Positions 21,600-32,999 of a DNA stretch of 64,000 nucleotides are shown here, piece after piece. The DNA lies in the NCBI GenBank assembly GCA_019914945.1, contig CM034106.1:6944001-7008000 (forward strand), given 5' to 3'. Within the stretch, counting starts at the first letter, position 1. Every line of letters begins with the position of its first letter. The notes under the pieces are model-generated. The model worked only from the letters and a program-made list of their open reading frames with translations, had not been told where the DNA came from and did not search any database. This DNA comes from Typha latifolia. Taxonomy: Eukaryota; Streptophyta; Magnoliopsida; Poales; Typhaceae. The position numbers and the translations under genes were made by a program.

Positions 21600-22123
21600 C
21601 CTAATGATTTGGGTCTAAATCATTGGTGTGCCTTTTAACTCCATCACCAACAACCTCATCGTCCTCCTCGAGACCGTTGATGAGCATCACACTCCTGATC
21701 GGTTTGGAACACCGATGATTGTGGGTGAAATGTTCATCGCATTGAAAGCAAAGGCCCTTCGCTCTTCGCTCCTCCACCTGGCCAGGTGTGAGAGTTTGAA
21801 CTGGGGGTCCTGTGCCTAATCTAACATCGAAAAAGGGTCTCAAAGGTGGTCGTTCTCTAGTACTAGCGTTCAAGGTGAAAGTCACCCATCTTGATTGCTC
21901 CAACTTACTTTCGCTGCCATGTTGAGAGCCTTGTGCTTTTGCTCTATTCTCACGACCTTCTCAAAAGCCTCCTCAAGAGTGGTAGGACAGAGAGCATGAA
22001 CATCCGTCTGAATCTCCTCCCACAGCCCTAAAATGAATGTGCTCATCAATGTCGGTTGGGGCTAAGGTGGCTCGCAACAACTACTAACTCTTTCAAATTC
22101 TGCTTGGTACATGATGCGAACCG
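21600..22123 (-). pseudogene. Ty3/gypsy gag, C-terminal part
   Basis: On the minus strand the frame reads YQAEFERVSSCCEPP, then TLMSTFILGLWEEIQTDVHA, TLEEAFEKVVRIEQKHKA and SWSNQDG. After a shift come PVQTLTPGQVEERRAKGLCF and QCDEHFTHNHRCSKP, the zinc-knuckle pattern of Ty3/gypsy gag (C-x2-C-x3-H-x4-C). It is the continuation of the gag at 22748-23665, interrupted by a solo LTR. Confidence 0.8.
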
Positions 22124-22747
22124 GGTTAGATCGGATCATATCAAGGAGAGATTAGACTTAATGGATTGAGTCTAGTTATCTTATTTGCTTATTTGGTTTA
22201 GTTAGAAGGTTAGGATTTTATTTAATTAGCTAAATTTAGTTCTGTGCAATTTTGGAAAAAAGTTCGTAGAATATTCTACAGACATCCGAATAATATCAAA
22301 CTAGCTGGATAAGGAGAGAAATTAAAATAGAATTGAATCATATAGAGAAATCTGAGTTTAGCCAGTTATTATTCTCGTCCTTATCTTTTTCACATTAACC
22401 GTTGGATTGTTTTTATCTTCATAGGAGTAGATCTTAACCGTAGATCTTAACCGTAGATCTCTTTCAAGCATCCAAACCCTAGCCACCTTCTACCTCCAGC
22501 AGCCACCCTACTACACGGCCATCCATCACCACCCTTGGCCATCCACCGCCCTCCGACGATCGCCATAACATTGAAAATTACCATTCTGCCTCCCTGACCT
22601 ATCTCTATTATTTTATTTTTATCTTTGCATCCCCGACCTCCGATTTAAATGAAACTAAAGCAATTAGAACTCTATCTTACGAGGCTACCTCCACCTAAAT
22701 TTTTATAATCATCCTATCGACGGATCGTTCCAAATCTGGTCCATAAT
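22124..22747 (+). mobile_element. Solo LTR inserted in the gypsy gag
   Basis: The insert begins TGATGCGAACCGGGTTAG and ends near GGTCCATAATA. The gag frame reads up to it on one side (...RRTIVLEY) and resumes on the other (YQAEFERV). Flanks are GTACA (22119-22123) and GTACT (22748-22752), a 5-bp duplication with one mismatch. The first 350 bp are the inverted relative of 9667-10492 and 48033-48891. Confidence 0.65.
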
Positions 22748-23665
22748 AGTACTCCAATACGATTGTCCTCCGAACCATCTTGCTTAATGTGACAGCAAAA
22801 TCTTCATACACTGCTATCTCAAATTTGTGTGCAATCCTCCTACAAAACTTAGCCCAGTCGATAAATCCTCCACTACGAATAGCCGATCAATACCAATGCA
22901 ATATCGTTCCTTAGAGGTGAAAACTTGCCATCTAGACATTTACATCCTCCGCTGTCTCTTGATAATTAAAGTGGAATCCTTAACAATTAAAGTATTATTC
23001 CACTTGAGACACCCAATTCGTCAGATCATTGCCTTAGAATTTCAGGAAGTCCAAAGCGTGCGGTTCTCCCTCTATAACATTGTCGAGATCGCACGCCCAT
23101 CACCATCTCCAAAGGGGTCAACATCATCCTCTAAGTGCCAATCCTCTTCATCGATGAAGCGCACCGTGTCGCACGCCTCTCGGGTTTCACCACCGCCGAT
23201 CTTGGGTTGTGTATTAGAGGTGGGAGATGATGTGTAGAAATAAGTAAAAAAGGATCATTGACATTAACATGTCATACCTGGACTTGTGGGGTATTGATTC
23301 GATGTGGTCCCATCATTTGTCCTTCTTGAGGCACCAATCTTCATCGAGAAGATGACGAAACCGATCGGTTCATGACATTTTCTTTTAAAGCATTATGATT
23401 ATTATGTATTGTGTCCACCATATGCAACAATGTTTGGAACATGCCTCTAAGTTCATCTGCCAAGCCCATATTCACACCCATGGATGTTGGTTGACTCGGT
23501 CCAGCCGTAGTCGCCCCAAAGGAATCGGACCTCACGATTAGGGTGATCATGGATTGAATCTTCCCTTGTCGGTGTGTTCTTCATTAATCTCTTTGTTGAT
23601 GTCATCTTCCTTGTTTCCACCATTAATGAAGGTTTGAGGTTCGCCTGCCTTTGATACCAAATGAC
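22748..23665 (-). pseudogene. Ty3/gypsy gag, N-terminal part
   Basis: The minus strand shows TGGTATCAAAGGC near 23668 (primer-binding-site-like). A frame with SQPTSMGVNMGLADELRGMF follows. Then come GNDLTNWVSQVE, MASFHL, WYRSAIRSGGFIDWAKFCRR, AHKFEIAVYEDFAVTLSKMV and RRTIVLEY, the retrotransposon gag core with stops. A long plus-strand ORF over 22827-23237 is only its antisense. Confidence 0.75.
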
Positions 23666-23674
23666 ATCCAAAGC

Positions 23675-23930
23675 CCTATTTTTGGGCGTTCGAACACAAG
23701 ATGGATAAGTTGTGTCATAATAGGATTTATTTAGGGGTTTTAGATAATTGCCTAGCTTTCAAATATGTGAAAAAGCAACCAACTTGGATTATTGATTATT
23801 GGAACTTGTTTTGCATCTAGGCCTGATCCAACTTCTCCCTTCTCCTTCCTCCCCCTCAGAATCCAACCCGAGCTCTCAACTATGCCTAAGGTTAATCCTC
23901 CGTCGTTTCTCCCTCCTCACTCCAACAACT
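23675..23930 (+). mobile_element. LTR fragment related to 760-1798
   Basis: It includes GGCGTTCGAACACAAG, then TAGATAATTGCCTAG, and TTGGATTATTGATTATTGG followed by a pyrimidine-rich run. The same order is seen at 1150-1500 in the solo LTR. Both ends are truncated by neighbouring elements. Confidence 0.5.
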
Positions 23931-24933
23931 AACTATACTTGGATCATCATCCTCTAGGGCAACCGTAACATAATGGTTCTTTTTGGTTCAAGTATTTGGG
24001 TGTCCATATCTTCCCTAACCGCTTATTAATCTGTGATCATTGGGTATCTCCTCACTCGTATTAATTTGCGACCAGCAAGGTGGGAAAAAAACCAACCTCA
24101 CCTAAGATGGTTGCCGCACCCTTATAAATTTAATCCTTAACACTATTCTAGTCCACCTTTTGTCTTCCTTGTGGACTCCCCTTGTTGTGTTGGATAGGAT
24201 TGCTAAGTTGGCTTGATTGTTCTTCTAGGCCAAAGGTTCTAGCCAGCATGGCCTCTGTCTCATTGGTTGGGACACAGCCCACCCTAAGATTCATGGTGGG
24301 CTCCTGTTTGGGACTTGCACCTCATGCGTATTTTATTGGTTACTAAGCAGGTCCTCCTGCTTAATGGTCACTATAGCTGTTGGGTTCAACTGGTCCAAGC
24401 TAAGTAAGGTCACGTCGACCCATGGGCCACCATACTTAAAACCTAAGCATGCTTATAGTTGGAAACTAGTTATTGAACCTTGGATCTTGTCTCTTCCTTC
24501 GGACAAGTGGCCGACTTTCATAAATGTCTCCACTTCCTCGCACACTTATAGAGTTGCCAATCTTATCAAAGATCGCACCTTGAATGAAAACTTGATTACC
24601 ACATGTTTTTTGGACCAAAACTTTGTGAAAAATTCCTCAAAATTTATATTCCGCTTTAGGGTGAGGATGACTATTGGATCTGGGCTCTGAAATCATTAGG
24701 CCTGACTACGACCAAGTCGGCTTACTGTTATCTCAAGCATCGTGAGCCACCCTTTATGCTATCTTATAAAGGTTGGAAGGTACTTTGGAAGATGCGTGTT
24801 CCCCCTAAAATCAAACTATCTCGGTAGAAATTATATTCAAACAGACTCCAAACCAAAATGGTACTAAGTCGGCTAGGACTGAGTTCCAATAAGGATTCCC
24901 AATTTGTGGTAGAGAGGACAAATCTAGCTCTTA

Positions 24934-25849
24934 GAGCATCTCTAACCGATGCTCCATATTTGGAGCCCAAAAGCTCCAAATATGAAGCCAATATGAAGCT
25001 AAGAGCTCGGTGCATTCCAACGCATCAGGCTCCCTATTTATTAAAATAATAATATAATATAGATATTTATATTATCTATTTTAAATTACTTAATAGGTTC
25101 TCTTAGTGTTATTATTGTTTAATAAAAAATTTATAACTGGGAAACTCTCATCGGGATCTTTAAAATAAGACTAATATCCAATAGTTTTCGAAGTAATTTT
25201 GAATTACTAATTTTTTAATTAAACGCATCAAAATTATATTACACGAAATAAACATCGAAATAAGCATTACATGTCATTAACTAAAATATACAAAATTATA
25301 TTACACAAAAAAAGCAAAAATTAACATTTAATAATAAAAACAATAGATATTTTATGTAATTTTTATTTGATGTATTTCATATCTATTGCATTTTAATATT
25401 TAATATTTACATTAGAAAATAATTTGAGTAATTATATTTTAGGACATTGATTTTAAATAATAAAATATTATAATTATTTTATAAATAATAAAAAATTAAA
25501 ACATAAATTAACTCAAAAATAATTTAATACTAGACTTATTTTAAAGGTCTCGATGAGTCCTTTCCAACGGTACTATTTTTGTTAAAAACTAATTAGTAAA
25601 ACTAATTATATACTCAGTTTAACTAACTAAATTATTTAATAAAGAATACATATGAAATTAAAATTGTTAAATGCAATACTTATTGGGCACATTTGAAATT
25701 TTTAAAAACTTTTAAAAAATAGATCTAGGATCCATTTTTTTGGTGGGGCTCCAAATTTGGAGGCCCATTGTTGCTAGCTCCAAATTTGGAGCCCCATTGT
25801 TACTAACTCCAAATTTAGAGCTAGCAATAGAGCCCGGTTGGAGTTGCTT
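24934..25849. mobile_element. Non-autonomous TIR element inside the LINE
   Basis: The left end GAGCATCTCTAACCGATGCTCC and the reverse complement of the right end, AAGCAACTCCAACCGGGCTC, align at about 80%. The sub-terminal parts carry many CTCCAAATTTGGAG-type repeats. The 900-bp interior is AT-rich and non-coding. The termini resemble GAGCATCTCCAAC-type elements common in plants (Harbinger- or Mutator-like). Flanks TTA and TTT give only a weak 3-bp duplication, so the superfamily is open. Confidence 0.6.
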
Positions 25850-26246
25850 TTGTATGTTCGTCACTTGCTTGTTCGCTTAGGCTTTCTAGAATGCTTTCAA
25901 TGTAATTTGGCCCATTTGGCTATAGGACCCAAACTACGAGGACATGTCCTAGCTCTTTGATAACACTTTGCTACTTAGCTCTAACCATGATATGCTCATT
26001 CTAGTAATAAGTGTCTTTCATTAGAAAATATGGGATTATCATAATAACCTTTTTTTAACTCAATGAAAGAGTTGTCTAATTTAATCTAGGAAAGAACGCT
26101 ATCTCTTGTTTATGATATTTTGAGAATATGGCTCCTACGTCGATGTCCTCTTCTCCTTCCCATTTCATTCGTTAGGAACCTCCCCTCCTAGCTTCCTCAA
26201 ACTCAACACTAATGGTTCAGGTCCCAATGAGCCTGGTGCAGTAGGC

Positions 26247-27127
26247 TGATAAGCTCTGATGCCAATTTGATAAGATACGGTATCAAAAGATACGCTCTAA
26301 TACTAAATTGATAGGGTTTTGTACCAAAAGATACGTTACAAAACAATTCCTTTAAGATTTGACTTTATTGTAGAAAGCAGTCCATGCAACTGTGAAAAAA
26401 TATTCGACAAATATTCTCCTGTAGTCATTAAATTACAAAACCAATTATATTAGATTCGTAACTTCCTGATCTACAACTTTTGTATCTACTCCCTTCGCAG
26501 ATTCGAACTCCAACAAGGACGAAAATACGGAATAACGTGGGTGATAGTGGTGGTGATCGGTGAAATAGATGTAAGGGTTATAGATGGATATGGAGATGAA
26601 GGTTGATTGTGGATGTGATTAAGGGATATAGACGAAGGGAATGAAGTGGTCGAGATCCCAAAGAAGAGGGGTGGCTCGACAGTTGAGGGAGATTAGAAGT
26701 TAGGAGAAACCTTGCCAACGGTAGAGGTGGAAGGATGGTGAAGAGGAAGGAAGGAGATTAGGATAGATAGATGATAGAGAGGCAAGAAATCAATATTCTA
26801 ATAGCATTCTGAATTTGACTGTCATCCACATATATATAGAGGCTAGCCAATAAGTCTTAAAACAATAAGTAACCTTAATTCTAGAGGATTCCTGTTGATT
26901 GCGTTCGAACGCATAAAAGACGTTCTTTGTATGTGCGAACGCGGTGCAGGCGTTCGAATGTGCCCGACCGCGTTCAAACGCGTTATTTGTATTTGCGAAC
27001 CTAATGTAGGCATTTGCAAGGGCGTTCGAACGTGACTCTACCTGCATTCGAACGCGACCTACATAAATTTTATTTTATAAAAATAAACAACTAATGCAAT
27101 AAGGAAAGATCCTAACTAAGTGTATCA
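26247..27127 (-). mobile_element. Solo LTR with 5-bp target duplication (TAGGC)
   Basis: In plus orientation the element starts TGATAAGCTCTGATGCC and ends AAGTGTATCA, with TAGGC on both sides (26242-26246 and 27128-27132). In its own direction (minus) it starts TGATACACTTAG and has CpG-rich GCGTTCGAACGC motifs (plus coordinates 26900-27060). Next are a TATA-like stretch (CTCTATATATATG), a pyrimidine-rich U5 and a terminal TTGGCATCAGAGCTTATCA. It is the same family as 760-1798. No internal region is present. Confidence 0.88.
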
Positions 27128-27596
27128 TAGGCTTCATTCTGCACTCCCTACTAGGCTCCTTGATTATAGCTGGTAATCACTGCGATCCCTACTCTTTCTC
27201 GCCTGTTGCTGAAGCCTTTGGCCTTACAGAGGCCCTAGTGTGCATTCAACTCTGATAGGTCTCTTACCTCTAGATCATGATAGACTCCCAACTCTTGGTC
27301 AACATCATCAGCAATATCCATCTAGCTCCCTAGTATATCTCCTCATCATCGACAAATGCAAACTTTGATATCTTCTTATCCTTTTTTATATGTAAACCAT
27401 ATCTACCACGAAGCCAACATGAACTAACTTGTAAACTCAAGTAGACATACGAGCTTTGGTATTACATTGGAAAGGTCCTGCCCTCCTCGTTGGTTTCTCT
27501 TTTGGTTGCTGACATTAGCAACACTCTTTGTAACTGTGGCTATTAATCAATGGAATCATTTCAAAAAGAACACATCATAGTACAAGAAACACACTT

Positions 27597-28145
27597 TTGT
27601 TTTTTTTTTTTTTGAATAGTTTTAATCTAAACTTAAGAAAGAAGCATATCTTAGTTATTTACATGTTTTTGTTAATCTTATCAACCATCTATTATTTAGA
27701 AACATTTCACAAATATTCCATCAAAAGCTAAAATAATAACAATATCAAAAGAATCAAAAGATTTTAATGTCACTCATGATATTTTAAAAATATAATGATA
27801 ATTACGATATGAAAAAAAAATCAGTGATGGTTATGTAAAAAAAAACCTTATTTATTTTTAGTGAATTTTCCTTTTCTAGAAAAGTAATTATTTAGGTCGC
27901 CTCATAATGTTCTTGACAAAATGTCCCTAAAAGAGTCGGTTTCACTTCGAGTTTTTGAATTCTTTTTTGGAGTGGTTTTGGCAAGATCTTTTAGACACTA
28001 GATTTATTTTAAATCTTTAATTTTAAGGAAAATAGAATGGAAAAATAAGTTTTTGACTGTACTAAGTCTCGTGCCATTCCTTTTCACACGTATAGTTGAG
28101 TTTGAAATCTAATTACATAAGTAGTTAATTTTTGCCACATCAGCT
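27597..28145. other. AT-rich DNA with T run
   Basis: A run of about 15 T at 27600 is followed by AT-rich non-coding DNA. No gene or repeat terminus was recognised. Confidence 0.5.
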
Positions 28146-28149
28146 TGCG

Positions 28150-29130
28150 TTTCGGCACCACAATGCCATGCATGCGAGAGGCGTGCTTAATGACACTAGC
28201 CTCTACAAGGTGGGAGGCTCAAGGAGCAGGCATAGAGACCGCTTGAGCGATTGATGGAGTCGAGCCTTGAACCATTGGATCCTACGTTGCGGGAGGTTGA
28301 CCTGAATCCATAACATTACCGCTGTACTCAACGGATGTGATAGGTGTCACAGCATTGCCGTTAGTGTCGTCTTCAGGAGCCCACAAAGGATCTTCAATTC
28401 CTAGGCGACGCCCATGACAATCATAAAGTTGGACTCTTATATAAGGACCAAAATAGTCAGTGTTCTCAGCATTAGCCTTAGTCAGTCAAGGAGTCTAGCC
28501 CGCCACTAGCCCGGGCCCCCTATTGGGGTTTAGGTTCCACTGAGGCTTCTCTTCGTGCTCAGGGTAGCCGAGAAGGCTATGACCAAACCTGCCACATTTG
28601 AAGCACACCGTGGGGGTGTTATCACATGTAACTAGTCGGAAGAAAATGTTACCTGACTATCCAAACTCGGCTCCCTGCTTCAAGGGCTTAGATAGGTCAA
28701 GCTCTATACAGACCCTATCAAATCTTCTGCAAGCCTTGACCTAAGTGTAAGCAGACCTTCAGCGGGTGGCTAAAGGCAGTAGATTAGTTGTCCATAGATT
28801 AGTTAGTCAAATGGGAGACCCACAAATTGCACCCACACCAGTGCAATCTGAATCTCCTCCCTAAGGGGTCGGAAATTCGGTCTCCATGGCATAAAGTTTA
28901 GCCAAGGGCCACCCATCAGAAACGTTGACCATGTCGTCTTCATCAGAGAATATAAAGGTGAAGTGCCATGTCTATGACCTGTAGGTCCCTATTAGGAGCC
29001 TATCTTTTCTTCATTTGTTGTGTCAGGTAGGCTAGAGGTGGAGGGCGACCAAGGAATTTGCCTATAAGAGAGAATCTCCACTCCTCTCTATCTCACTTGA
29101 ACCGTTCCTAGTCGATGTAGACTATACCAC
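28150..29130 (-). pseudogene. LINE ORF1 remnant with zinc knuckle
   Basis: On the minus strand the order is a DUF4283-like part (about 28720-29000), DRVCIELDLSKPLKQGAEFG, and VCFKCGRFGHSLLGYPEHEE (about 28560-28615). In that knuckle the last Cys is replaced by Tyr. Next come WNLNPNRGPGLVAGW and ENTDYFGPYIRVQLYD, a typical ORF1 tail pattern. Stops interrupt it. Confidence 0.7.
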
Positions 29131-29315
29131 GGACGCTCCTTGCAACGTTTGGAGCATGAAGTAAGGGCATTTTCTTTTTGGCAAATGTTCCAACCTTCTA
29201 ATGGATATAATTCTAAGAATACTATGTACATGTGGAGACATTTTTTGCAATTGGTTGCAATAACAGAGATAGGTGTCACAGAGGCAAGTTGAAGCTTAAG
29301 TGCGAAGCCTTCAGG

Positions 29316-29570
29316 TTTAACTGCAAGAGATCAGGAAGAATGGCTAAAATCACTGGTAATGTAACAGAAGAATGAATGCTAGATTTACTACAACAATCAA
29401 ATACAAACACAAATAATACATTGGACAAACTTCACATGCGGAAGGTTAACTGGAAGAAATCAAGAAGAATGGCTGAAATCACTGACAATGTAACAGAAAA
29501 ACGAAAACCATATTTACTACAATAACAATCAAATCCTAACACAGTAATACACTGGACAAACTCCACATGC
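29316..29570. repeat. Imperfect 125-bp direct repeat downstream of the kinase
   Basis: Units 29316-29440 and 29445-29570 share TTAACTG-AAGA-ATCA-GAAGAATGGCT, ATTTACTACAA, AACACA-TAATAC and GGACAAACT-CACATGC. They differ by substitutions and 1-3 bp indels. The second unit lies about 95 bp from the kinase stop codon and is probably in its 3' UTR. Confidence 0.75.
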
Positions 29571-29664
29571 TTTTTGCCTGTGAACTCAGCAGAAGCAAAT
29601 TTCTCACTCGCTAAAGTTAGCTACTGCACGTGACCTTGATGTTAGAATGTTCTCGTCCTTTCTA

Positions 29665-32600
29665 CTACACTGAGGATGGTCTATTCCCAGAGTCGGAATT
29701 CCGGAACTCTTCAATCATACTAATCACGTCTTCCATTTTAGGTCGTTGATCTGGTGTTTTTGCAATGCATGCCATGGCAATCTGAAGCATCTGGACCAAT
29801 TCCTCCTCCATGTTCTGATGCCTCGTCAGCTCCGCATCAAAAACTTCACCAGTCCACTCTTCTCGAACCATAGACTGAACCCATCTAGGTAAATCTGCTA
29901 CATCATCACGCCCTGGGGATAGAAGAGGAGCTTTGCCAGTGAGCATTTCAAGAAGTAGAACGCCAAAACTATAAACATCAGACTTCTGAGTGTATTTTCG
30001 AGATTCAATGACTTCGGGTGCACGATATCCGAGGACAACCCTTGAGGGAGTTGCAATGGTGTTCATAAGTGGGCTGATGCCGAATTCAGAGACACAAGCA
30101 TCAAGATCTTGGCTGATAAGGATATTAGAGGATTTAATGTTGCCATGAGTGAGTTTTCCACCCACTTCTGCATGAATATGTGCTATGCCACGAGCTACTC
30201 CAAGGGCAATCTTGACTCTGGAGTCCCAGTCCAAAAAGGTTTTTTCAGCATCTCTATTTCCTGTGCATTCAAGAAGGAAAACAGAAAGGCATGATAGATC
30301 AATACTAAGATTTAATCTCTAATTCACTGACTTGGTTAAAAAGAATAGACGAGGAAACATGGTTTATCTGACTGGACAAGTATATGCACATCATTCGAAA
30401 AGTGGATAAGTTGTTCTCTAGTAGAAAAGAAGTATATTTTGAAGGAACATTGATTTGAAGAGGACTACAAATAAACTATAATGTTACACACTTACATCCC
30501 AATATAATATTAAATCTCTTAACTAGAGGGCTCATCATTCTGAGGAATGATGTCATTTTGGTTTATATGGGAAAGCTATTTGTGGATCAACTATTCAAGT
30601 TGTGATGGTTTCTCCATCAGAAAAACATTGAGTCTGGATCCTTTGTGTTAGAATATAAAATATATAAACTATCGTTTTCTAACAGTTTTTAGAATAGTTG
30701 ATGAGTTAATATGGTATCAAAGCTAGAGATTATGGATTCAAATCCTGTCATGCCTACTCTACCCATTTAAATTAAATTCACTTCTTGAGCTCATCAAAAT
30801 GTTTTAGCTCAGAAGTGAGAGAGAATGTTAAAAATATAAAATATAAAAACCACCGTTCTCTAAACTATTAAATAATGATAGTTTTAGCAAACGGTGAATT
30901 TTATATTTTATATTCAAACACTTTAGTATGAGCTTCCATGTCTAAATTACTTTCCACTAAATTTTATGAATTTCAAAATTGCAGAACATTATTAGCCTAT
31001 ACACAATCTTCAGTTAAATACATGTAATTGTCATCTAAATCAAAATGACTAAAAGCACAATCAAGCAGTGCAAGATTATATTCTCTACCTTTCCAAATGC
31101 AGTTTTCTATTCAGATTTCAGATCAAATCGTGAGAAGTAATATACAATAAAGTCTGGACAAAGTCTTATCAGATTGGATATTGCTAGTTGAGGTATCTTA
31201 CCATAAAGTATGGCCATCAGAATTCCCATCTTGGCAACCACCTTAAGCTCAGATGCTACATGATTCCTTGGTTGCATGCAATTGTTTTCTAAAACCTTGG
31301 CTGTTGTTATATATTTTCAAATTTTGCAACTTCTTTGACCACTTCATGTAGCAAAGAATTTTCTTTACAACTTCAATTACTTTGGATTTCTTAAGTCCAA
31401 GTAGTGGTATTCGTTGTAGTAGTTAATTACAGATACTATCAGTTAAAATGCTTAACTAATTAAAGAAAGAACTAAGAGGAGCATACCATGCAAGAGGGAA
31501 GAAAAACTTCCAGAAGGCACATAGTCATAGACAAGAAGCTTCTCATCCTTGGAGTAGTAATAAGCACGAAGGGATAAGACATTTTGATGCTGACCTACCC
31601 TTCCTATTGCCTCCATTTGTTGTTCAAACTCTCTCTTTCCTACCCCAACCTCTTTTAACCTCTTCACAACCACGATTGTACCATCTTCAAGAACAGCCTT
31701 ATATGTAGTTCCACTACTCCCTTTTCCAAGGACTTCTGCTGAAGCTCTCAACAAATCTTCCAAGTCAAAATTATAAGGACAGCCATCAAAGAATGTCATC
31801 TTATTTTTCTCAGCTTCTTGAACACTACTGCTGAAGTCCTCTATGCGTTTCTCCGTCCTTCCACCAGCAATAACTTTACCTTTTGATACTGCACTTTCTT
31901 CCCGCTCTCTCCTCTTCAAGATGCAGATCAAAACCATAATTACCAATATAAACAGTAGGGTTGCTCCACCAGCAGCAATCGCAATTATAACACCTGTACT
32001 CAATTTTTTCCAAAAGCTTCTTTTGGACGTTAGGAGGAAGGGAACTTCTGGAGAAGGTGAAGGAGAAACTCCAGGGCATTGTGGCAGAGGTGGTCCACAG
32101 AGAAAAGGATTCCCCAGGAAGGAACCAATTTGGAACTTTTGGATGGAAAGTGGTATTGGGCCACTGAAGTTGTTGTAGCTCAAGTTCAAGTGCCTTAACT
32201 TGGGTAGACGAAGGTCAGGGATGAGTCCAGAGAGAGAGTTGTTCTCAAGATATAATGCAGTAAGATGAGTAAGATTTTGAATGGTCAATGGAATTCCTCC
32301 AATGAAAGAATTATAGGAGAGATCAAGGAAACTAAGATTAGAAGAGAGAGAACTTGGTATTAGTCCTGATAAATTGTTGTGCTGAAGGTAGAGTGAGTGC
32401 AGAGAAGGAAGTGAGGATACATCAGGAGGGAGATCTACAGTTAGGCGATTAGATCGAAGACTTAAGATTTGGAGGGAATCAAGCTTACCAAGTGTGTCTG
32501 CAGGAATAGGGCCAAGTAGCCCAACACCTGGAAGCCGTAGGATATGTACATGACTTTGATCTGGTGTACAAGTGACCCCAACCCAAGAAGAGCAAACAGC

Positions 32601-32762
32601 AGTAACTGAGCTCCAATTGAGTTTCCGGCCATGAGGGAGCAAGGCAGCAAATGTGAGAAGAGCTTTCTTATCAGAATTTAGGTCGGCTTTGACTACAGAA
32701 AGGAGGAAGCATGTCAGAAGAAGTATAGATGGAACTGATGAAAGGAACACAAGGTGAACCAT
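29665..32762 (-). CDS. LRR receptor-like kinase, likely pseudokinase
   Basis: Two exons, 31487-32762 and 29665-30260, join in frame (split Gly codon) to 623 residues. Order: signal peptide (1-26, ending LLSVVKA), LRR N-terminal cap (DKKALLTF...SSWVGVTC), about five LRRs (75-210), Pro/Ser-rich juxtamembrane region, membrane helix (about 258-282), basic stop-transfer KRRERE, and a kinase domain (about 340-615). The P-loop is GKGSSGTTY (346-354) and Lys367 (VVVKRL) is kept. The catalytic loop reads THGNIKSSN, with no HRD aspartate, and the metal motif is SEFG instead of DFG. APE is intact as APEV. This matches the 'probable inactive receptor kinase' group of LRR-III RLKs, thought to act at the plasma membrane by scaffolding. 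The 1.2-kb intron falls after the LLHG that begins the kinase C-lobe and contains a small LTR element. It starts at the first ATG with the signal peptide. Confidence 0.94.
30646..30920 (+). mobile_element. TRIM/SMART-like mini LTR element in kinase intron
   Basis: TGTTAGAATATAAAATATAT (5' LTR, from 30646) is followed by TATGGTATCAAAGC (primer-binding site, 30711). A 100-bp internal piece follows (GGATTCAAATCCTG...CAGAAGTGAGAGAG), then a second LTR from 30826, TGTTAAAAATATAAAATATA, ending ATATTCAAACA at 30920. The 3' LTR is a long palindrome: arms of about 35 bp around ATTAAATAATGAT. Flanks CTTTG and CTTTA give a 5-bp duplication with one mismatch. No coding capacity. Whole element about 275 bp. 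Confidence 0.65.
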
Positions 32763-32835
32763 GTCAACTTCATAGGGATGGCTAATGGAAAATGAAGTAT
32801 GGTTTCAAAAGTTCAATGTGGCAGATCCTTTGCCC
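32763..32835 (-). other. 5' UTR exon part of the kinase gene
   Basis: Just before the start codon the minus strand shows a classic acceptor (CTTTTTGTGTTTTCTTCCACTGCAACAG) ending at 32836, so an intron in the 5' UTR is likely. Confidence 0.45.
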
Positions 32836-32999
32836 CTGTTGCAGTGGAAGAAAACACAAAAAGAGTGAGAGGATGCTCTCAAACATTAATATTCAAGAAA
32901 ATAACACTTAGCACAAATTCTGGGTAATGGTTTGCTTCGTTCAATAGTCTCAGAAGAAGCAGGAACTGGTGGCTGCACAAAAGTACAGGTCCTACTATA

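Larger units (their letters stand above)
23935..27590 (+). pseudogene. LINE remnant: RT 3' part, zf-RVT and RNase H
   Basis: The plus strand encodes, with shifts and stops, SKYLGV-like and RPARWEKNQPHLRW pieces (about 23980-24120). Then come GWKVLWKMRVPPKIKLSR and SNRLQTKMVLSRLGLSS (about 24770-24890), the zf-RVT region at the end of plant LINE ORF2. It continues past an inserted TIR element with HWKIWDYHNNLFFNSM (about 26010) and the RNase H opening FLKLNTNGSGPNEPGAVG (about 26190-26245). After an inserted solo LTR it continues with AGNHCDPYSF, AEAFGLTEALV and DSQLLVNIISN (about 27160-27330). The insertion order is readable from the interrupted frames. The T-rich run at 27597 lies close to its end. 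Confidence 0.75.

Noticed and set aside
22827..23237. 136-codon plus-strand ORF
   Set aside because: It is antisense to the recognisable gypsy gag core on the minus strand.
31843..32178. 111-codon plus-strand ORF
   Set aside because: Antisense shadow of the receptor-kinase first exon.
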